Origin: Goleter apudmare HA4340-LM2
Lineage (GTDB): Bacteria > Cyanobacteriota > Cyanobacteriia > Cyanobacteriales > Nostocaceae
Direction of reading: 5' to 3'
DNA: 64,000 nucleotides
Assembly (NCBI GenBank): GCA_019359495.1
Contig: JAHHHF010000076.1
Coordinates: forward strand, 90,476 to 154,475
The notes under the pieces are model-generated. The model was not told the DNA's origin, made no database searches, and saw only the letters and a list, made by a program, of their open reading frames with translations. The first letter of the stretch is position 1. Every line of letters begins with the position of its first letter. This document shows positions 49,698 through 58,454 of the stretch, in pieces. Position numbers and translations under genes: made by a program.

Positions 49698-50090
49698 ATG
49701 AAAACTGTTTTAATTGTCGAAGACGATCTGATTAATGCTCGCGTTTTTTCCAAGATTTTGACCAAGCGCGGTGGCTTAGATGTGAAACATACTGAAAATG
49801 TCGAAGAAGTAATAAAAATTGCCCAAGCAGGAGAAGCTGACCTGATTTTAATGGATGTTTCTCTGTCTCGGAGTGTCTACCAAGGTAAGTCCGTTGATGG
49901 CATCAAAATTACACAAATGTTAAAATCTGACCCGCAAACAGCAAACTTACCCGTAATTCTCGTCACGGCTCACGCTATGGAAGGCGATCGTGAGAACTTC
50001 CTCAAACAAAGTGGTGCTAATGGATATATATCAAAACCTGTTGTTGATCATCAACAGTTTGTTGACCAAATCATGGCACTTATACCCTAA
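49698..50090 (+). CDS. Single-domain response regulator (CheY/DivK-like)
   Basis: A 130-residue receiver domain without output domain; start at ATG 49698, giving MKTVLIVEDDLINARVFSK. Phospho-acceptor Asp is in ADLILMDVSLSRSVYQGKSV, acidic pair at VEDD, Thr in VILVTAHAM, and Lys in YISKPVV. It works as a phosphotransfer partner of an unlinked histidine kinase. No kinase is near. It is divergent from the GyrA paralogue. Confidence 0.9.
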   Translation: MKTVLIVEDDLINARVFSKILTKRGGLDVKHTENVEEVIKIAQAGEADLILMDVSLSRSVYQGKSVDGIKITQMLKSDPQTANLPVILVTAHAMEGDRENFLKQSGANGYISKPVVDHQQFVDQIMALIP

Positions 50091-50249
50091 GAAGAGAACT
50101 CCAGAATTGACTAACTGTCTCAGGAAAGATCACCCGTTTATGTTTCGAGCGAACAGTTTCTCTTTAATAGTATATATGTACTATGAAATGGTAGTATTCG
50201 GCAAGTACTATATGGGAAATGGGGAATGAAACATGGGGTATTAGGGAGC

Positions 50250-50370
50250 CAGTCGTGTCGGCGGTTTGCCCACGCCAGTCCGCACAACGGGACAACCCCT
50301 TCGTGCGGCTAATCTTACGAGTTCTCCGCAGGGTACGAACTGGCGTCCTCAGGCATAGGGCATGGAGACT
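50250..50370. repeat. GC-rich Nostoc repeat cluster
   Basis: This cluster fills the gap 50091-50408. AGTCGTGTCGGCGGTTTGCC begins the unit, with AGTCCGCACAACGGG and CTTCGTGCGGCTAATC flanking a foldback around GTGCGG/CCGCAC. TTACGAGTTCTCCGCA near 50328 is shared, inverted, with the island near 38295. No gene is supported in the gap. Confidence 0.5.
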
Positions 50371-50408
50371 AAAGAGGGATTTACATCTCCTGCCTATGGC
50401 CTTACTCT

Positions 50409-51377
50409 CTACTGAGTAGGTTGTTGTCTAGAGCCTGATGAATTTTCTCTTGGTTGTAAGGCTGCTTGAATGCGAGGTAATTCTAAGAATTTTCTCGTAT
50501 CAGATAACAAGCGTTCACCCCAGAGATTTTGCTTGAGAAATTCCAAATCACCATAGCGCTGATCAATACGGAGGGCGGCTTCTCCCATTGCTAGACCTTG
50601 TTGACGATCGCCTTTGGTATACAATGCCACTGCTAGTGCTAATAAAGGTTCTGCCGCTTGCTTATCCAAAGCTACAGCAGTTTGCCACTGCTTAATTGCC
50701 TTGGGGATATCACCCTGTTCGTAATTGATTAAACCTATGTTGTTAATCGCCGGCCAAAACTTTTTATCTTGCGAGACAGCTTTATTGTAATGAGCGATCG
50801 CATCTGGTAAGCGACCCACCATATAGTAAGCATTGCCCAAATCAAACAACCCTTCTGGGTCATTGGGTTTTAATTGTAGACCAGCTTGATAACTGGCGAT
50901 CGCTGCTTGGTATTTTTGCTGCTGGAAATTAGCCGAACCCAAAGCAAACAGAACGTCCGCATTTTTAGGATTGAGAGATTGTGCTGTTTTCAGAGATGTA
51001 ATCGCCGCGTCAAAGTCTTTAGCTTGCAAATGCAAACCACCAAGCAGAAACCACACTTTATCATTTTTGGGAGCTAATTGACTCGCCAGTCGCGCTCGTG
51101 GCAAAGCCAACTCAAATTGTTGAAATTGCCCTAATTGAGCTGCTTCTTGCGCCAAGCTCAACCCCTGTTTCTCCAACTTCGTTGCATCAAGTTGCAGTGT
51201 ATGGGGTATCAATGCCTGTGCTTGAGCTGCCCTTGGCATACTCCACAAACTACAGATAACTAAAAAGGAAATTAACCGAAGGTGTTTAGGCACACTACCG
51301 CCTCTTGCCCACAAATCAATGAATCTTTCAGCTAGCTTAAACGATCTCTGCTCTAGACGAAAGGCGAACTTTATCAT
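50409..51377 (-). CDS. Tetratricopeptide-repeat protein, exported
   Basis: A 322-residue protein. The N-terminal segment LISFLVICSLWSMPRAAQAQA (about 37-57) looks like a signal peptide, although preceded by about 35 polar residues, so a later start is possible. About seven TPR units fill 70-280: KVWFLLGGLHLQAKDFDAAI, ADVLFALGSANFQQQKYQAAIASYQAGL, PEGLFDLGNAYYMVGRLPDAIAHYNKA, AINNIGLINYEQGDIPKAIKQW and EPLLALAVALYTKGDRQQGL. TPRs mediate protein contacts, in cyanobacteria often in thylakoid or envelope assembly. The C-terminus is Ser/Gln-rich. Divergent from the TetR gene. Confidence 0.82.
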   Translation of the reverse strand: MIKFAFRLEQRSFKLAERFIDLWARGGSVPKHLRLISFLVICSLWSMPRAAQAQALIPHTLQLDATKLEKQGLSLAQEAAQLGQFQQFELALPRARLASQLAPKNDKVWFLLGGLHLQAKDFDAAITSLKTAQSLNPKNADVLFALGSANFQQQKYQAAIASYQAGLQLKPNDPEGLFDLGNAYYMVGRLPDAIAHYNKAVSQDKKFWPAINNIGLINYEQGDIPKAIKQWQTAVALDKQAAEPLLALAVALYTKGDRQQGLAMGEAALRIDQRYGDLEFLKQNLWGERLLSDTRKFLELPRIQAALQPRENSSGSRQQPTQ

Positions 51378-51420
51378 CGTTGGTGCTTTCCGTATTAATT
51401 ACCTTAACTTAATTCACCCC

Positions 51421-51474
51421 TTGACATCCTGATCAGCACGACATAAATTAATAAGTATGTATTTATTTATTAAT
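51421..51474 (+). promoter_or_regulatory. Promoter and operator-like repeat of the TetR gene
   Basis: A -35 TTGACA (51421-51426) and a -10-like TAAATT (51444-51449) are 17 bases apart. The palindrome ATTAATAA (51447-51454) and TTATTAAT (51467-51474), with a 12-base spacer, overlaps the -10 and the start codon (51473). This fits autorepression by the TetR protein. The transcript would start about 17 bases before the ATG, with no Shine-Dalgarno. The same 95-base gap also serves the divergent TPR gene. Confidence 0.55.
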
Positions 51475-52078
51475 GGCTCGTATACCCAAAATTACCAACC
51501 AGCAAATCTTAGAGGCGGCGCGCAACGTCTTTCTCCAAAAAGGCTTTAGTGGTTCAACCTTAGAAATTGCTCAAAGAGCTGGGATTTCTGAAGCATCAAT
51601 TTTCAAGCGCTTCTCCACAAAAGAAGAGTTATTCTTTGCTGCAATAGGAATTCCAGATAAACCCCTGTGGATTCAAGAACTTAATTCTCTTTTGGGGAAA
51701 GGAGATATTAAACAAAACCTCATTCAGATATGCCACCAAATTTTGGAATTTCACCGCGAGGTCATGCCACTACTGATGATGTTGCGTTCACGAGGGAAAG
51801 CGTTGCCAGAAATGGGATTGGAATCAGAGTCGAAACCTGTTCGTGACCTGAAAATTCTGACTGGTTTTTTAGAGCATGAAATTAAACAAGGTCGGCTGCG
51901 TGCTTGTGAACCCAAGACGATCGCTCATACCTTATTAGGCTCTCTGATGAACTATGTTTTGTTGGAACAGATGTTATCTCCACCTGAATCAATAACAGAC
52001 CTATCCAAGGACGATTCCTTCTTTATCCAAAGTCTGGTAGAGATTATCTGGCAGGGAATTGCGCCCACTCAAAATTAA
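51473..52078 (+). CDS. TetR/AcrR-family transcriptional regulator
   Basis: A 201-residue repressor. N-terminal HTH: ITNQQILEAARNVFLQKGFS then GSTLEIAQRAGISEASIFKR FSTKEELFFAAIG, with typical KGF..STLEIA..AGISEASIFKRF spacing. The C-terminal ligand domain is helical and not closely typed (HQILEFHREVMPLLMMLRSR). The gene lies ahead of an export cluster (HlyD, permease, ATPase, TolC), so it probably controls that efflux system; a direct test is lacking. The start codon lies inside an inverted repeat likely to be its own operator. Confidence 0.87.
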   Translation: MARIPKITNQQILEAARNVFLQKGFSGSTLEIAQRAGISEASIFKRFSTKEELFFAAIGIPDKPLWIQELNSLLGKGDIKQNLIQICHQILEFHREVMPLLMMLRSRGKALPEMGLESESKPVRDLKILTGFLEHEIKQGRLRACEPKTIAHTLLGSLMNYVLLEQMLSPPESITDLSKDDSFFIQSLVEIIWQGIAPTQN

Positions 52079-52089
52079 TTTTTATTTGG

Positions 52090-52151
52090 TGAGTTCGTAG
52101 TCAGGACTTTAGTCCTTAATTCTTCAGCGCTCTAGTACTGACAACGAACTT
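52090..52151. repeat. Short element (TTCGTAGT/GGACTTTAGTCC family), copy 3
   Basis: GAGTTCGTAGTCAGGACTTT then AGTCCTTAATTCTTC, ending in CTGACAACGAACTTTTTC. The core AGGACT-TT-AGTCCT (52103-52116) is a perfect palindrome and the outer ends GTTCGTAGT/ACAACGAAC are loosely inverted. It follows the TetR gene by 12 bases and could act as a terminator. Same family as 8408-8496 and 18544-18566. Confidence 0.55.
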
Positions 52152-52551
52152 TTTCCAGGATGAAAGTTTTTTGGCAGGTATTCATTTCTAAATATTTTTT
52201 GTCCAATTAATTAAGTTAGTACCCACATTAAGAAACAAATGATGAGAATTATCGACAGCAAGAGTGAGAAATTTTGAGTATTTCCTCTACTCACTGGCAG
52301 CAGCATGATTATTTTTAGGAGAGAAATTTATACCAATAGAAGAGCGATCGCATCACATAATCATGGGAATTTCACACTATGATTACAGTCAAATGGATGA
52401 CTTTGGTCATACTTTAGTTAAGAATTATTAGTGACTTTAGTCACTCATGGAAATTGCACTGTGTGATCGATAATTACTTGCATGAAATGAGAAGTTTCGG
52501 TATTGGAACTTCAGCATAAGAGTACTTTAGTGCAACCAAGGAGTCAACTCC
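52152..52551. other. 400-base intergenic region before the repeat protein
   Basis: AT-rich, no gene seen. One GCGATCGC-type site (GAGCGATCGCATC) near 52343. It must hold the promoter of the secreted repeat protein. Confidence 0.3.
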
Positions 52552-52989
52552 ATGTTGAAAAAAAACTATGCAACTATCCTCTTGGCTATTACTCTCATAA
52601 TTTCGCCATTGCTTTTGACTACACCTGCAAATGCTGGCAAAAAAGGACGCTCACCAGATTTTAATCGCCGAGTTATCAATCGTAGAGTTATCAATCGTAG
52701 AGTTATCAATCGTAGAGTCGTCAACCCCACAGTTGTTAGTCCCACAGTTGTTAACCAACAAGTTGTCTACCCAAGAGTCATCAGACTCTCTAATGGCGAC
52801 GTGAGACTACCTCATGGAGAAGTAGTTTCTTCAAGAAGACTAGTGAGATTGCGTACTCAGGGTTACTGGCAACTTCCCAATCGGAATTATTATATTCTCC
52901 CCAATCAGGAACTTGTTCCTGCAAGAAGCGTAGTGAGACTTCAGAACGGCTATGTTCAATTTCCCAATGGGGTCGTAGTGCAAATTTAA
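52552..52989 (+). CDS. Secreted pentapeptide- and 24-mer-repeat protein
   Basis: A 145-residue secreted protein. Signal peptide: ATILLAITLIISPLLLTTPANA. A tandem run of eight five-residue units follows (about 41-80): VINRR three times, then VVNPT, VVSPT, VVNQQ, VVYPR, VIRLS. The DNA repeats at 15 bp (AGTTATCAATCGTAG), nearly exact three times at 52671-52715. The C-terminal part has three looser repeats of the form V-R-L-x-N-G-x-V-x-x-P-N-G (IRLSNGDVRLPHG, VRLRTQGYWQLPN, VRLQNGYVQFPNG). It probably folds as beta strands outside the cell. Function unknown. A clear GGAG (AAGGAGTC) precedes the ATG by seven bases. Confidence 0.6.
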   Translation: MLKKNYATILLAITLIISPLLLTTPANAGKKGRSPDFNRRVINRRVINRRVINRRVVNPTVVSPTVVNQQVVYPRVIRLSNGDVRLPHGEVVSSRRLVRLRTQGYWQLPNRNYYILPNQELVPARSVVRLQNGYVQFPNGVVVQI

Positions 52990-53160
52990 CAGGTAGCAAT
53001 TGAGTACAATATTATGCAACTGCTACCTTGCGGTCAGCCATTGATACGCTTACAGCGATGACTACAAACTGAATAAATTCTTCAGTATAGGGCTACCAGG
53101 CTACAGTTCTAGCCGTTAAGAACTAGCTCGGTAGTCAGTTTTTTTATTGTGGCATTAAAT

Positions 53161-54687
53161 ATGACAATTGATACTACAAATGCAGTAGATTCATCGGGTT
53201 TAATTCCAGAACTAAAGAGAAAAAAGGGCAAGAATTATTGGCTGTCATGGCTTCTTGCCCTGAGCTTTTTGAGTGGAATTGGCTATTTATTGTATCGTCA
53301 AGCGGTTGTTGTGCCTCGTCAAGAAGCAGGACGACGTGTGCTCACACAGCCAGTAGAAAGACAGAACCTAGTAATTACCATTTCAGCCAATGGCACCGTC
53401 AAGCCTGAGAGGTTAATCAACCTCAGCCCTAAAAATTCCGGCATCTTAAAAAGCCTACTGGTGAAAGAAGGAGACATTGTCAAACAAGGACAGATTGTTG
53501 CTTACATGGATGATTCCAATCTGCGAGGGCAATTAATTTCAGCGCAAGGACAACTAGCACAAGCCCAAGCAAATTTGCAAAAAGCCCAAGCAGGCAATCG
53601 CCCTCAAGATATTGGACAAGCACAAGCACAACTGGACGAAGCCCAGGCGAATTTGCGAAAAGCACAAGCGGGTAATCGCTCACAAGATATTGCTCAAGCA
53701 CAGGCACAGCTACAAAACACTCAAGCTGCTCTCCGTCAAGCAGAAGATAACTTCCGTCGCAATCAAGACCTTTACAACACAGGCGTTATTTCCCTCCAGA
53801 CTTTAAATCAAAGCCGTGCAGATCGTGATAGCGCTCAAGCTACGGTAAATGCAGCACAGCAAGCACTAGGGTTACAAAAAGCCGGAACACGTCCAGAAGA
53901 GATTGAGCAAGCCCAGGCTGTAGTCAAGCAAAGACAGCAAGCCTTAGCACTCCTCAAAGCAGGAACGCGTCAAGAAGATGTAGCAGTAGCCCGTGCCCAA
54001 GTAACATCAGCTCGCGGCTCCCTGACAAACATCCAAGCCCAAATTAATGACACTGTGATTCGTGCCCCTTTTGATGGTGTAGTGACCAGGAAGTACGCTG
54101 ATCCAGGCGCCTTTGTGACGCCGACAACTGCCAGTAGCGACGTATCTTCTGCGACTTCTTCTTCAATTGTGGCGCTGGCTTCTACCAATGAAGTTGTCGC
54201 CAATCTCGCAGAGACAAATATTTCTAAAATTAGCCTTGGTCAAAAAGTCACAATCAAGGCAGACGCCCACCCAAGAAAAACCTTTGAGGGTAAAGTTAAA
54301 CAAATCGCCGCCCAATCTGTTGTCTCGCAAAACGTGACGAGTTTTGAAGTGAGAGTCACAGTTACAGATCCAGAAAGTTTACTGCGGTCTGGGATGAATG
54401 TCACAGCAGATTTCCAAGTAGGTCAATTAGATAATGCCCTGGTAGTGCCAACAGCCTCGGTTGTGCGCCGAGAGAGGTCTACAGGGGTATTTGTCCTAGG
54501 AGCCGATGGCCAACCCGTGTTCACTCGGATTGAGACTGGCGTCACCGTGAATAACTTTACGGAAGTGAAATCTGGATTGCAAGGAAACGAGAGGGTCTTA
54601 CTAAGCTTTCCACCAGGTTCAAGACCGCAGTCAGCACCACGCGGAGGAGTTTTTCCGGGCGTGGGCGGTGGTGGTCGTCGTCCTTAA
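53161..54687 (+). CDS. HlyD/MacA-type membrane-fusion adaptor (first)
   Basis: A 508-residue periplasmic adaptor; start taken as ATG 53161 (a GTG four codons upstream is the alternative). One N-terminal helix (YWLSWLLALSFLSGIGYLLY) anchors it. A biotinyl/lipoyl-like half (PKNSGILKSLLVKEGDIVKQGQIVAYMD) is followed by a very long coiled coil with internal repeats AGNRPQDI, AGNRSQDI, AGTRPEEI, AGTRQEDV. The second lipoyl half follows (TVIRAPFDGVVTRKYADPGA). The C-terminus is Gly-rich (GVFPGVGGGGRRP). With the next three genes it should form a tripartite exporter across both membranes. Confidence 0.87.
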   Translation: MTIDTTNAVDSSGLIPELKRKKGKNYWLSWLLALSFLSGIGYLLYRQAVVVPRQEAGRRVLTQPVERQNLVITISANGTVKPERLINLSPKNSGILKSLLVKEGDIVKQGQIVAYMDDSNLRGQLISAQGQLAQAQANLQKAQAGNRPQDIGQAQAQLDEAQANLRKAQAGNRSQDIAQAQAQLQNTQAALRQAEDNFRRNQDLYNTGVISLQTLNQSRADRDSAQATVNAAQQALGLQKAGTRPEEIEQAQAVVKQRQQALALLKAGTRQEDVAVARAQVTSARGSLTNIQAQINDTVIRAPFDGVVTRKYADPGAFVTPTTASSDVSSATSSSIVALASTNEVVANLAETNISKISLGQKVTIKADAHPRKTFEGKVKQIAAQSVVSQNVTSFEVRVTVTDPESLLRSGMNVTADFQVGQLDNALVVPTASVVRRERSTGVFVLGADGQPVFTRIETGVTVNNFTEVKSGLQGNERVLLSFPPGSRPQSAPRGGVFPGVGGGGRRP

Positions 54688-54707
54688 GCTGAGTTTTTCT
54701 CACAATT

Positions 54708-56003
54708 ATGTTGAAAAATTTTTACAAAGCTTTCTATTCAGCTGTTTATAAACCAAAGAATACCCGCACAGTGCCACTGCTAGAAATTATCTCAATGGCA
54801 GCAGAGTCACTGTGGAGTAACAAGTTACGCACAGGACTAACTATGCTGGGTGTGATTATTGGCATTTCCTCAGTGATTGCCATTACTTCTGTTGGTCAGG
54901 GAGTACAAAAGGGGGTTGAGCAACAGATTCAAGCCTTGGGTACAAATGTGATCCAAATCTTAGCGGGTGCAGCCAGAAGCGGGAACGTGCGTCAAGGAGT
55001 GGGTTCTAGTAGTACCTTAACCTGGGAAGATGCGAAAGCGATCGCTAGCCAAGCACCATCTGCTGATGTCGTTTCTGCCTATTTGCAACGGAATGCACAA
55101 GTGGTTTATGGGGGACAGAACACCTCCACAACCATTTATGGTACTGATTTAAATTACTCAGAAGTGAGAAATACATACCCCCAAGAAGGGCGATATTTTA
55201 CTCAAGAAGAATTAGACACATCTGCACAGGTGGCGATTTTGGGGCCGACAGTCAAGAACACACTCTTGGGACAGAATAGCAATGTGATGGGCGAGAAAAT
55301 TCGCATTCAGGGAGAAGCTTACGAAGTCATTGGGGTGATGGAACCTAAAGGTTCCCAAGGGCCGATGGATCGAGATGACCAAATTTTTATCCCCCTTACC
55401 AGTATGTCGGGGAGACTGGTAGGGAATAATGCGCTCTCAGGGATTTCTGTGAATGGGATTTTAGTCAAATCTAGCAACGAACAGAGATTAGAAGCGGCTC
55501 AGTTTCAAGTCACAAATCTTTTGCGGCTGCGTCACAATATCTATCCACCGCAAGCTGATGATTTTCGGTTAACCAACCAAGCTGATATTGTCAACACCTT
55601 CAGCAATGTTGTGGGTTTATTTACAATCATGATAGTAGCGATCGCTGGGATTTCATTAGTTGTCGGTGGCATTGGTATTGCCAATATCATGCTAGTTTCC
55701 GTTGTAGAAAGGACACGCGAAATCGGCATTCGCAAAGCAGTAGGAGCCACTAATTCAGCTGTCTTGAATCAATTTTTGTCCGAGGCGATCATGATTTCTA
55801 TTATTGGTGGCAGTATTGGCATAGCAAGTGGTATTGTGATTGCTTTCGCCGCCGCAACTATTTTTAAGTTTCCTTTTGTGATTTCTTTTTTAGCAGTTAT
55901 TGCTGGGTTTGGACTTTCTTTGAGTGTTGGCTTAGTGGCTGGTGTAATTCCTGCACGCAATGCTGCCAAATTAGATCCTATTACCGCTTTGAGAAGTGAT
56001 TAA
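54708..56003 (+). CDS. MacB-like ABC transporter permease (first)
   Basis: A 431-residue FtsX/MacB permease with one N-terminal helix (LRTGLTMLGVIIGISSVIAI), a large periplasmic MacB_PCD domain (about 65-300, VEQQIQALGTNVIQILAGAA onward) and three C-terminal helices (FTIMIVAIAGISLVVGGIGI, EAIMISIIGGSIGIASGIVI, FLAVIAGFGLSLSVGLVAGV). The family tail is ARNAAKLDPITALRSD. E. coli MacB is fused to its ATPase; here they are separate. It moves substrate mechanically via the adaptor; the cargo is unknown. Confidence 0.88.
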   Translation: MLKNFYKAFYSAVYKPKNTRTVPLLEIISMAAESLWSNKLRTGLTMLGVIIGISSVIAITSVGQGVQKGVEQQIQALGTNVIQILAGAARSGNVRQGVGSSSTLTWEDAKAIASQAPSADVVSAYLQRNAQVVYGGQNTSTTIYGTDLNYSEVRNTYPQEGRYFTQEELDTSAQVAILGPTVKNTLLGQNSNVMGEKIRIQGEAYEVIGVMEPKGSQGPMDRDDQIFIPLTSMSGRLVGNNALSGISVNGILVKSSNEQRLEAAQFQVTNLLRLRHNIYPPQADDFRLTNQADIVNTFSNVVGLFTIMIVAIAGISLVVGGIGIANIMLVSVVERTREIGIRKAVGATNSAVLNQFLSEAIMISIIGGSIGIASGIVIAFAAATIFKFPFVISFLAVIAGFGLSLSVGLVAGVIPARNAAKLDPITALRSD

Positions 56004-56136
56004 ATAATTCGTAATTTAATTGGATGGAGAAACAATAAACACAATTGTGCCACGCAAGAAAAATATACATAAACCTTTCAGAAATGACAAATGACGACCC
56101 CCAGGCAATAAAATTTATTTGCACCAAAATACTGAT

Positions 56137-56808
56137 ATGCCAACAATGATATGGATGGAATCCATTACCAAAACCTACCATTTAGGAGAAGTTGATGTTC
56201 CCATACTCAAAGGAATTCAACTTTCTATAGAAGAAGGGGAATATGTGGCAATTATGGGTGCGTCAGGTTCAGGTAAATCCACATTGATGAATATTGTGGG
56301 ATGTTTAGACCGTCCTACTAGTGGACAATATATTTTAGAAGGCAGAAACCTGACTACTTTTGATGATGATGAATTGGCGTATATTCGTAACCAAAGAATA
56401 GGTTTTGTGTTTCAACAATTTAACTTATTGGCGAGGGCAACAGCACTGGAAAATGTTATGCTACCGATGGTTTATGCCAACTTGCCTAAGTCAAAACGCC
56501 GTCAAAGAGCATTAGAAGCCTTAGAAAGAGTAGGACTAAGAGAGCGGATTGCTAACCGTCCTAGTCAACTGTCGGGTGGACAACAACAAAGAGTAGCGAT
56601 CGCTCGCGCTTTAGTCAACCGACCGGCATTAGTTTTGGCAGATGAGCCAACAGGTGCTCTAGACACCGAAACTTCTTATGAAGTGATGAATTTGCTCACG
56701 GAGTTAAATCAACAAGGAATCACCATTGTGATTGTTACTCATGAGCCAGATATTGCTGCCCAAACCAACAGAATTATCCGAGTTCAGGATGGTTTGATTG
56801 TCAGCTAA
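56137..56808 (+). CDS. ABC transporter ATP-binding protein (MacB/LolD-like)
   Basis: A 223-residue ATPase; start taken as ATG 56137 ([14 protein letters not shown]). Walker [11 protein letters not shown]-loop near VFQQFNLL, signature [15 protein letters not shown], Walker [14 protein letters not shown], and His switch in IVTHEPDIA. The [13 protein letters not shown] stretch is typical of LolD/MacB ATPases. It is the only ATPase in the cluster although two permeases are present, so both may use it. The TolC-like gene follows by 46 bases. Confidence 0.92.
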   Translation: MPTMIWMESITKTYHLGEVDVPILKGIQLSIEEGEYVAIMGASGSGKSTLMNIVGCLDRPTSGQYILEGRNLTTFDDDELAYIRNQRIGFVFQQFNLLARATALENVMLPMVYANLPKSKRRQRALEALERVGLRERIANRPSQLSGGQQQRVAIARALVNRPALVLADEPTGALDTETSYEVMNLLTELNQQGITIVIVTHEPDIAAQTNRIIRVQDGLIVS

Positions 56809-56854
56809 TTGGGTTATTTAACAGTTAACAGTTAGCAGTTATCAATATTAGATT

Positions 56855-58252
56855 ATGAACTCAATTTTTTTCTTGGTGCATTTTTCCTGGGTAGCTGTGG
56901 TGATCGCTATTTTAATCCCAACTTTAACCAGTAGTGCCAGCGCCGCCACTCCCCCAGAAACTCAACTGAATGAGCTTAATCCTCATCCTAATCCTTTACA
57001 ATTTCCCACCCAACCAGCAGACGTTAAGATTCAGGGAACTGTAGCTATTAGTTTGTCCCAGGCTGTGGAACTGGCACAACGGAACAATCGGCAATTACAG
57101 GTAGCAAGATTAGAACTAGAACGCACTCGCTCTGCACTTCGGGAAGCTCAGGCGGCTTTACTTCCCAATATTGATCTAAGTAGTAGTGTGACTAACAGTG
57201 GTAATGGTTTCACTAGGAGTTCATCTCCATCCAGCACTTCTTCTAATAGTCAAGCCCAGGTGAATTATAACCTGTATACTTCCGGGAACCGCCAAGCTAG
57301 CATCCGCGCCGCTGAAGAACAGGTGCGTGTGAATGAGCTCAATCTGGAAAGTAGCTCATTGGAAATTAACTTGAATGTCACCACTCAGTACTACGATTTG
57401 CAAGCAGCCGATGAACTAGTAAGAATTAATCAGTCGGCGGTAGGTAATTCTCAGGAGAGCCTGCGGGAAGCGCAAGCTCGGCTAGAAGCAGGCTTGGGTA
57501 CACAGTTTGATGTTTTGCAAGCTCAGGTGAATTTAGCTAATGCTCAACAGGAACTGACTAATGCTCTTTCACAACAACGCATTGTCCGTCGTCAGTTTGC
57601 CGCTTTGTTAAGTTTGCCACAGTCGGTGGATATTAGTGCCGCAGACCCAGTAGATTTAGCAGGTATTTGGCAGCCGACGTTAGAAGAAACAATCATCCAA
57701 GCTTTCCAAAACCGCCCCGAACTGCAACAGTTTTTAGCACAACGCAATATTAGCGAGCAACAGCGACGACAAGCACTGTCTCAGATAGGGCCGCAACTTG
57801 GTTTGAGTGGGAGTTACAGCCTACTAGATCGGTTTAAGGATGGTATCAGTGTTAGTGATGGGTATTCGGTAGGCCTGCAAGCCAGTTTAAATTTGTTTGA
57901 TGGTGGGGTTGCAAGAGCCAGGGCGGCTCAATCAAGAGCTAATATTGCGATCGCAGAAACTCAATTTGCTGGACAACGTGACCAAATTCGCTTTGATGTC
58001 GAGCAATTCTATTCTCAGTTGCGAGCTAGTTTAGAAAACGTGCAGACTTCTACTCTAGCTTTAGAGCAAGCCAGGGAAAGTCGTCGCCTAGCCAGGATCA
58101 GAGTACAGGCTGGTGTCGGTACTCAAACAGACCTAATTTCTGCCGAAAATGACCTGACAAGAGCTGAAGGTAATCGCGTCACGGCGATTTTGGACTATAA
58201 CCGTGCTTTGGCTAATTTACAACGATCTGCCACTTCTAGGACGACACGCTAG
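56855..58252 (+). CDS. TolC-family outer-membrane factor
   Basis: A 465-residue outer-membrane channel protein. The N-terminus (FLVHFSWVAVVIAILIPTLT-SSASA) is a signal peptide. Two related OEP domains: AISLSQAVELAQRNNRQLQV onward, and a second from LEETIIQAFQNRPELQQFLA. The helical barrel coils contain VARLELERTRSALREAQAALLP and repeated QARLEAGLGTQFDVLQAQVN / RIRVQAGVGTQTDLISAEND. A Ser/Thr-rich end (SATSRTTR). It completes the efflux path with the HlyD and MacB proteins. Confidence 0.9.
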   Translation: MNSIFFLVHFSWVAVVIAILIPTLTSSASAATPPETQLNELNPHPNPLQFPTQPADVKIQGTVAISLSQAVELAQRNNRQLQVARLELERTRSALREAQAALLPNIDLSSSVTNSGNGFTRSSSPSSTSSNSQAQVNYNLYTSGNRQASIRAAEEQVRVNELNLESSSLEINLNVTTQYYDLQAADELVRINQSAVGNSQESLREAQARLEAGLGTQFDVLQAQVNLANAQQELTNALSQQRIVRRQFAALLSLPQSVDISAADPVDLAGIWQPTLEETIIQAFQNRPELQQFLAQRNISEQQRRQALSQIGPQLGLSGSYSLLDRFKDGISVSDGYSVGLQASLNLFDGGVARARAAQSRANIAIAETQFAGQRDQIRFDVEQFYSQLRASLENVQTSTLALEQARESRRLARIRVQAGVGTQTDLISAENDLTRAEGNRVTAILDYNRALANLQRSATSRTTR

Positions 58253-58454
58253 CAGTGAATCATGATCAAAAAATTGGAGATGAAGATGCGATCGCATTTT
58301 CATCTTTTGGCGTTTATCCCATAGCTATGCTCACCCATTCAGGTGAAGGCATATACAAGTATTAGCGACTAACATGGAGAAACGTTAAGCAAATATTATT
58401 AGTCTTGGTATCACTGACAACTGCTTTACCAAGCTATATTCATGGGCGGCTATT

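Noticed and set aside
52671..52790. CRISPR-like tandem repeat
   Set aside because: The repeats are 15 bp, contiguous, in frame and code a protein repeat; there are no spacers.
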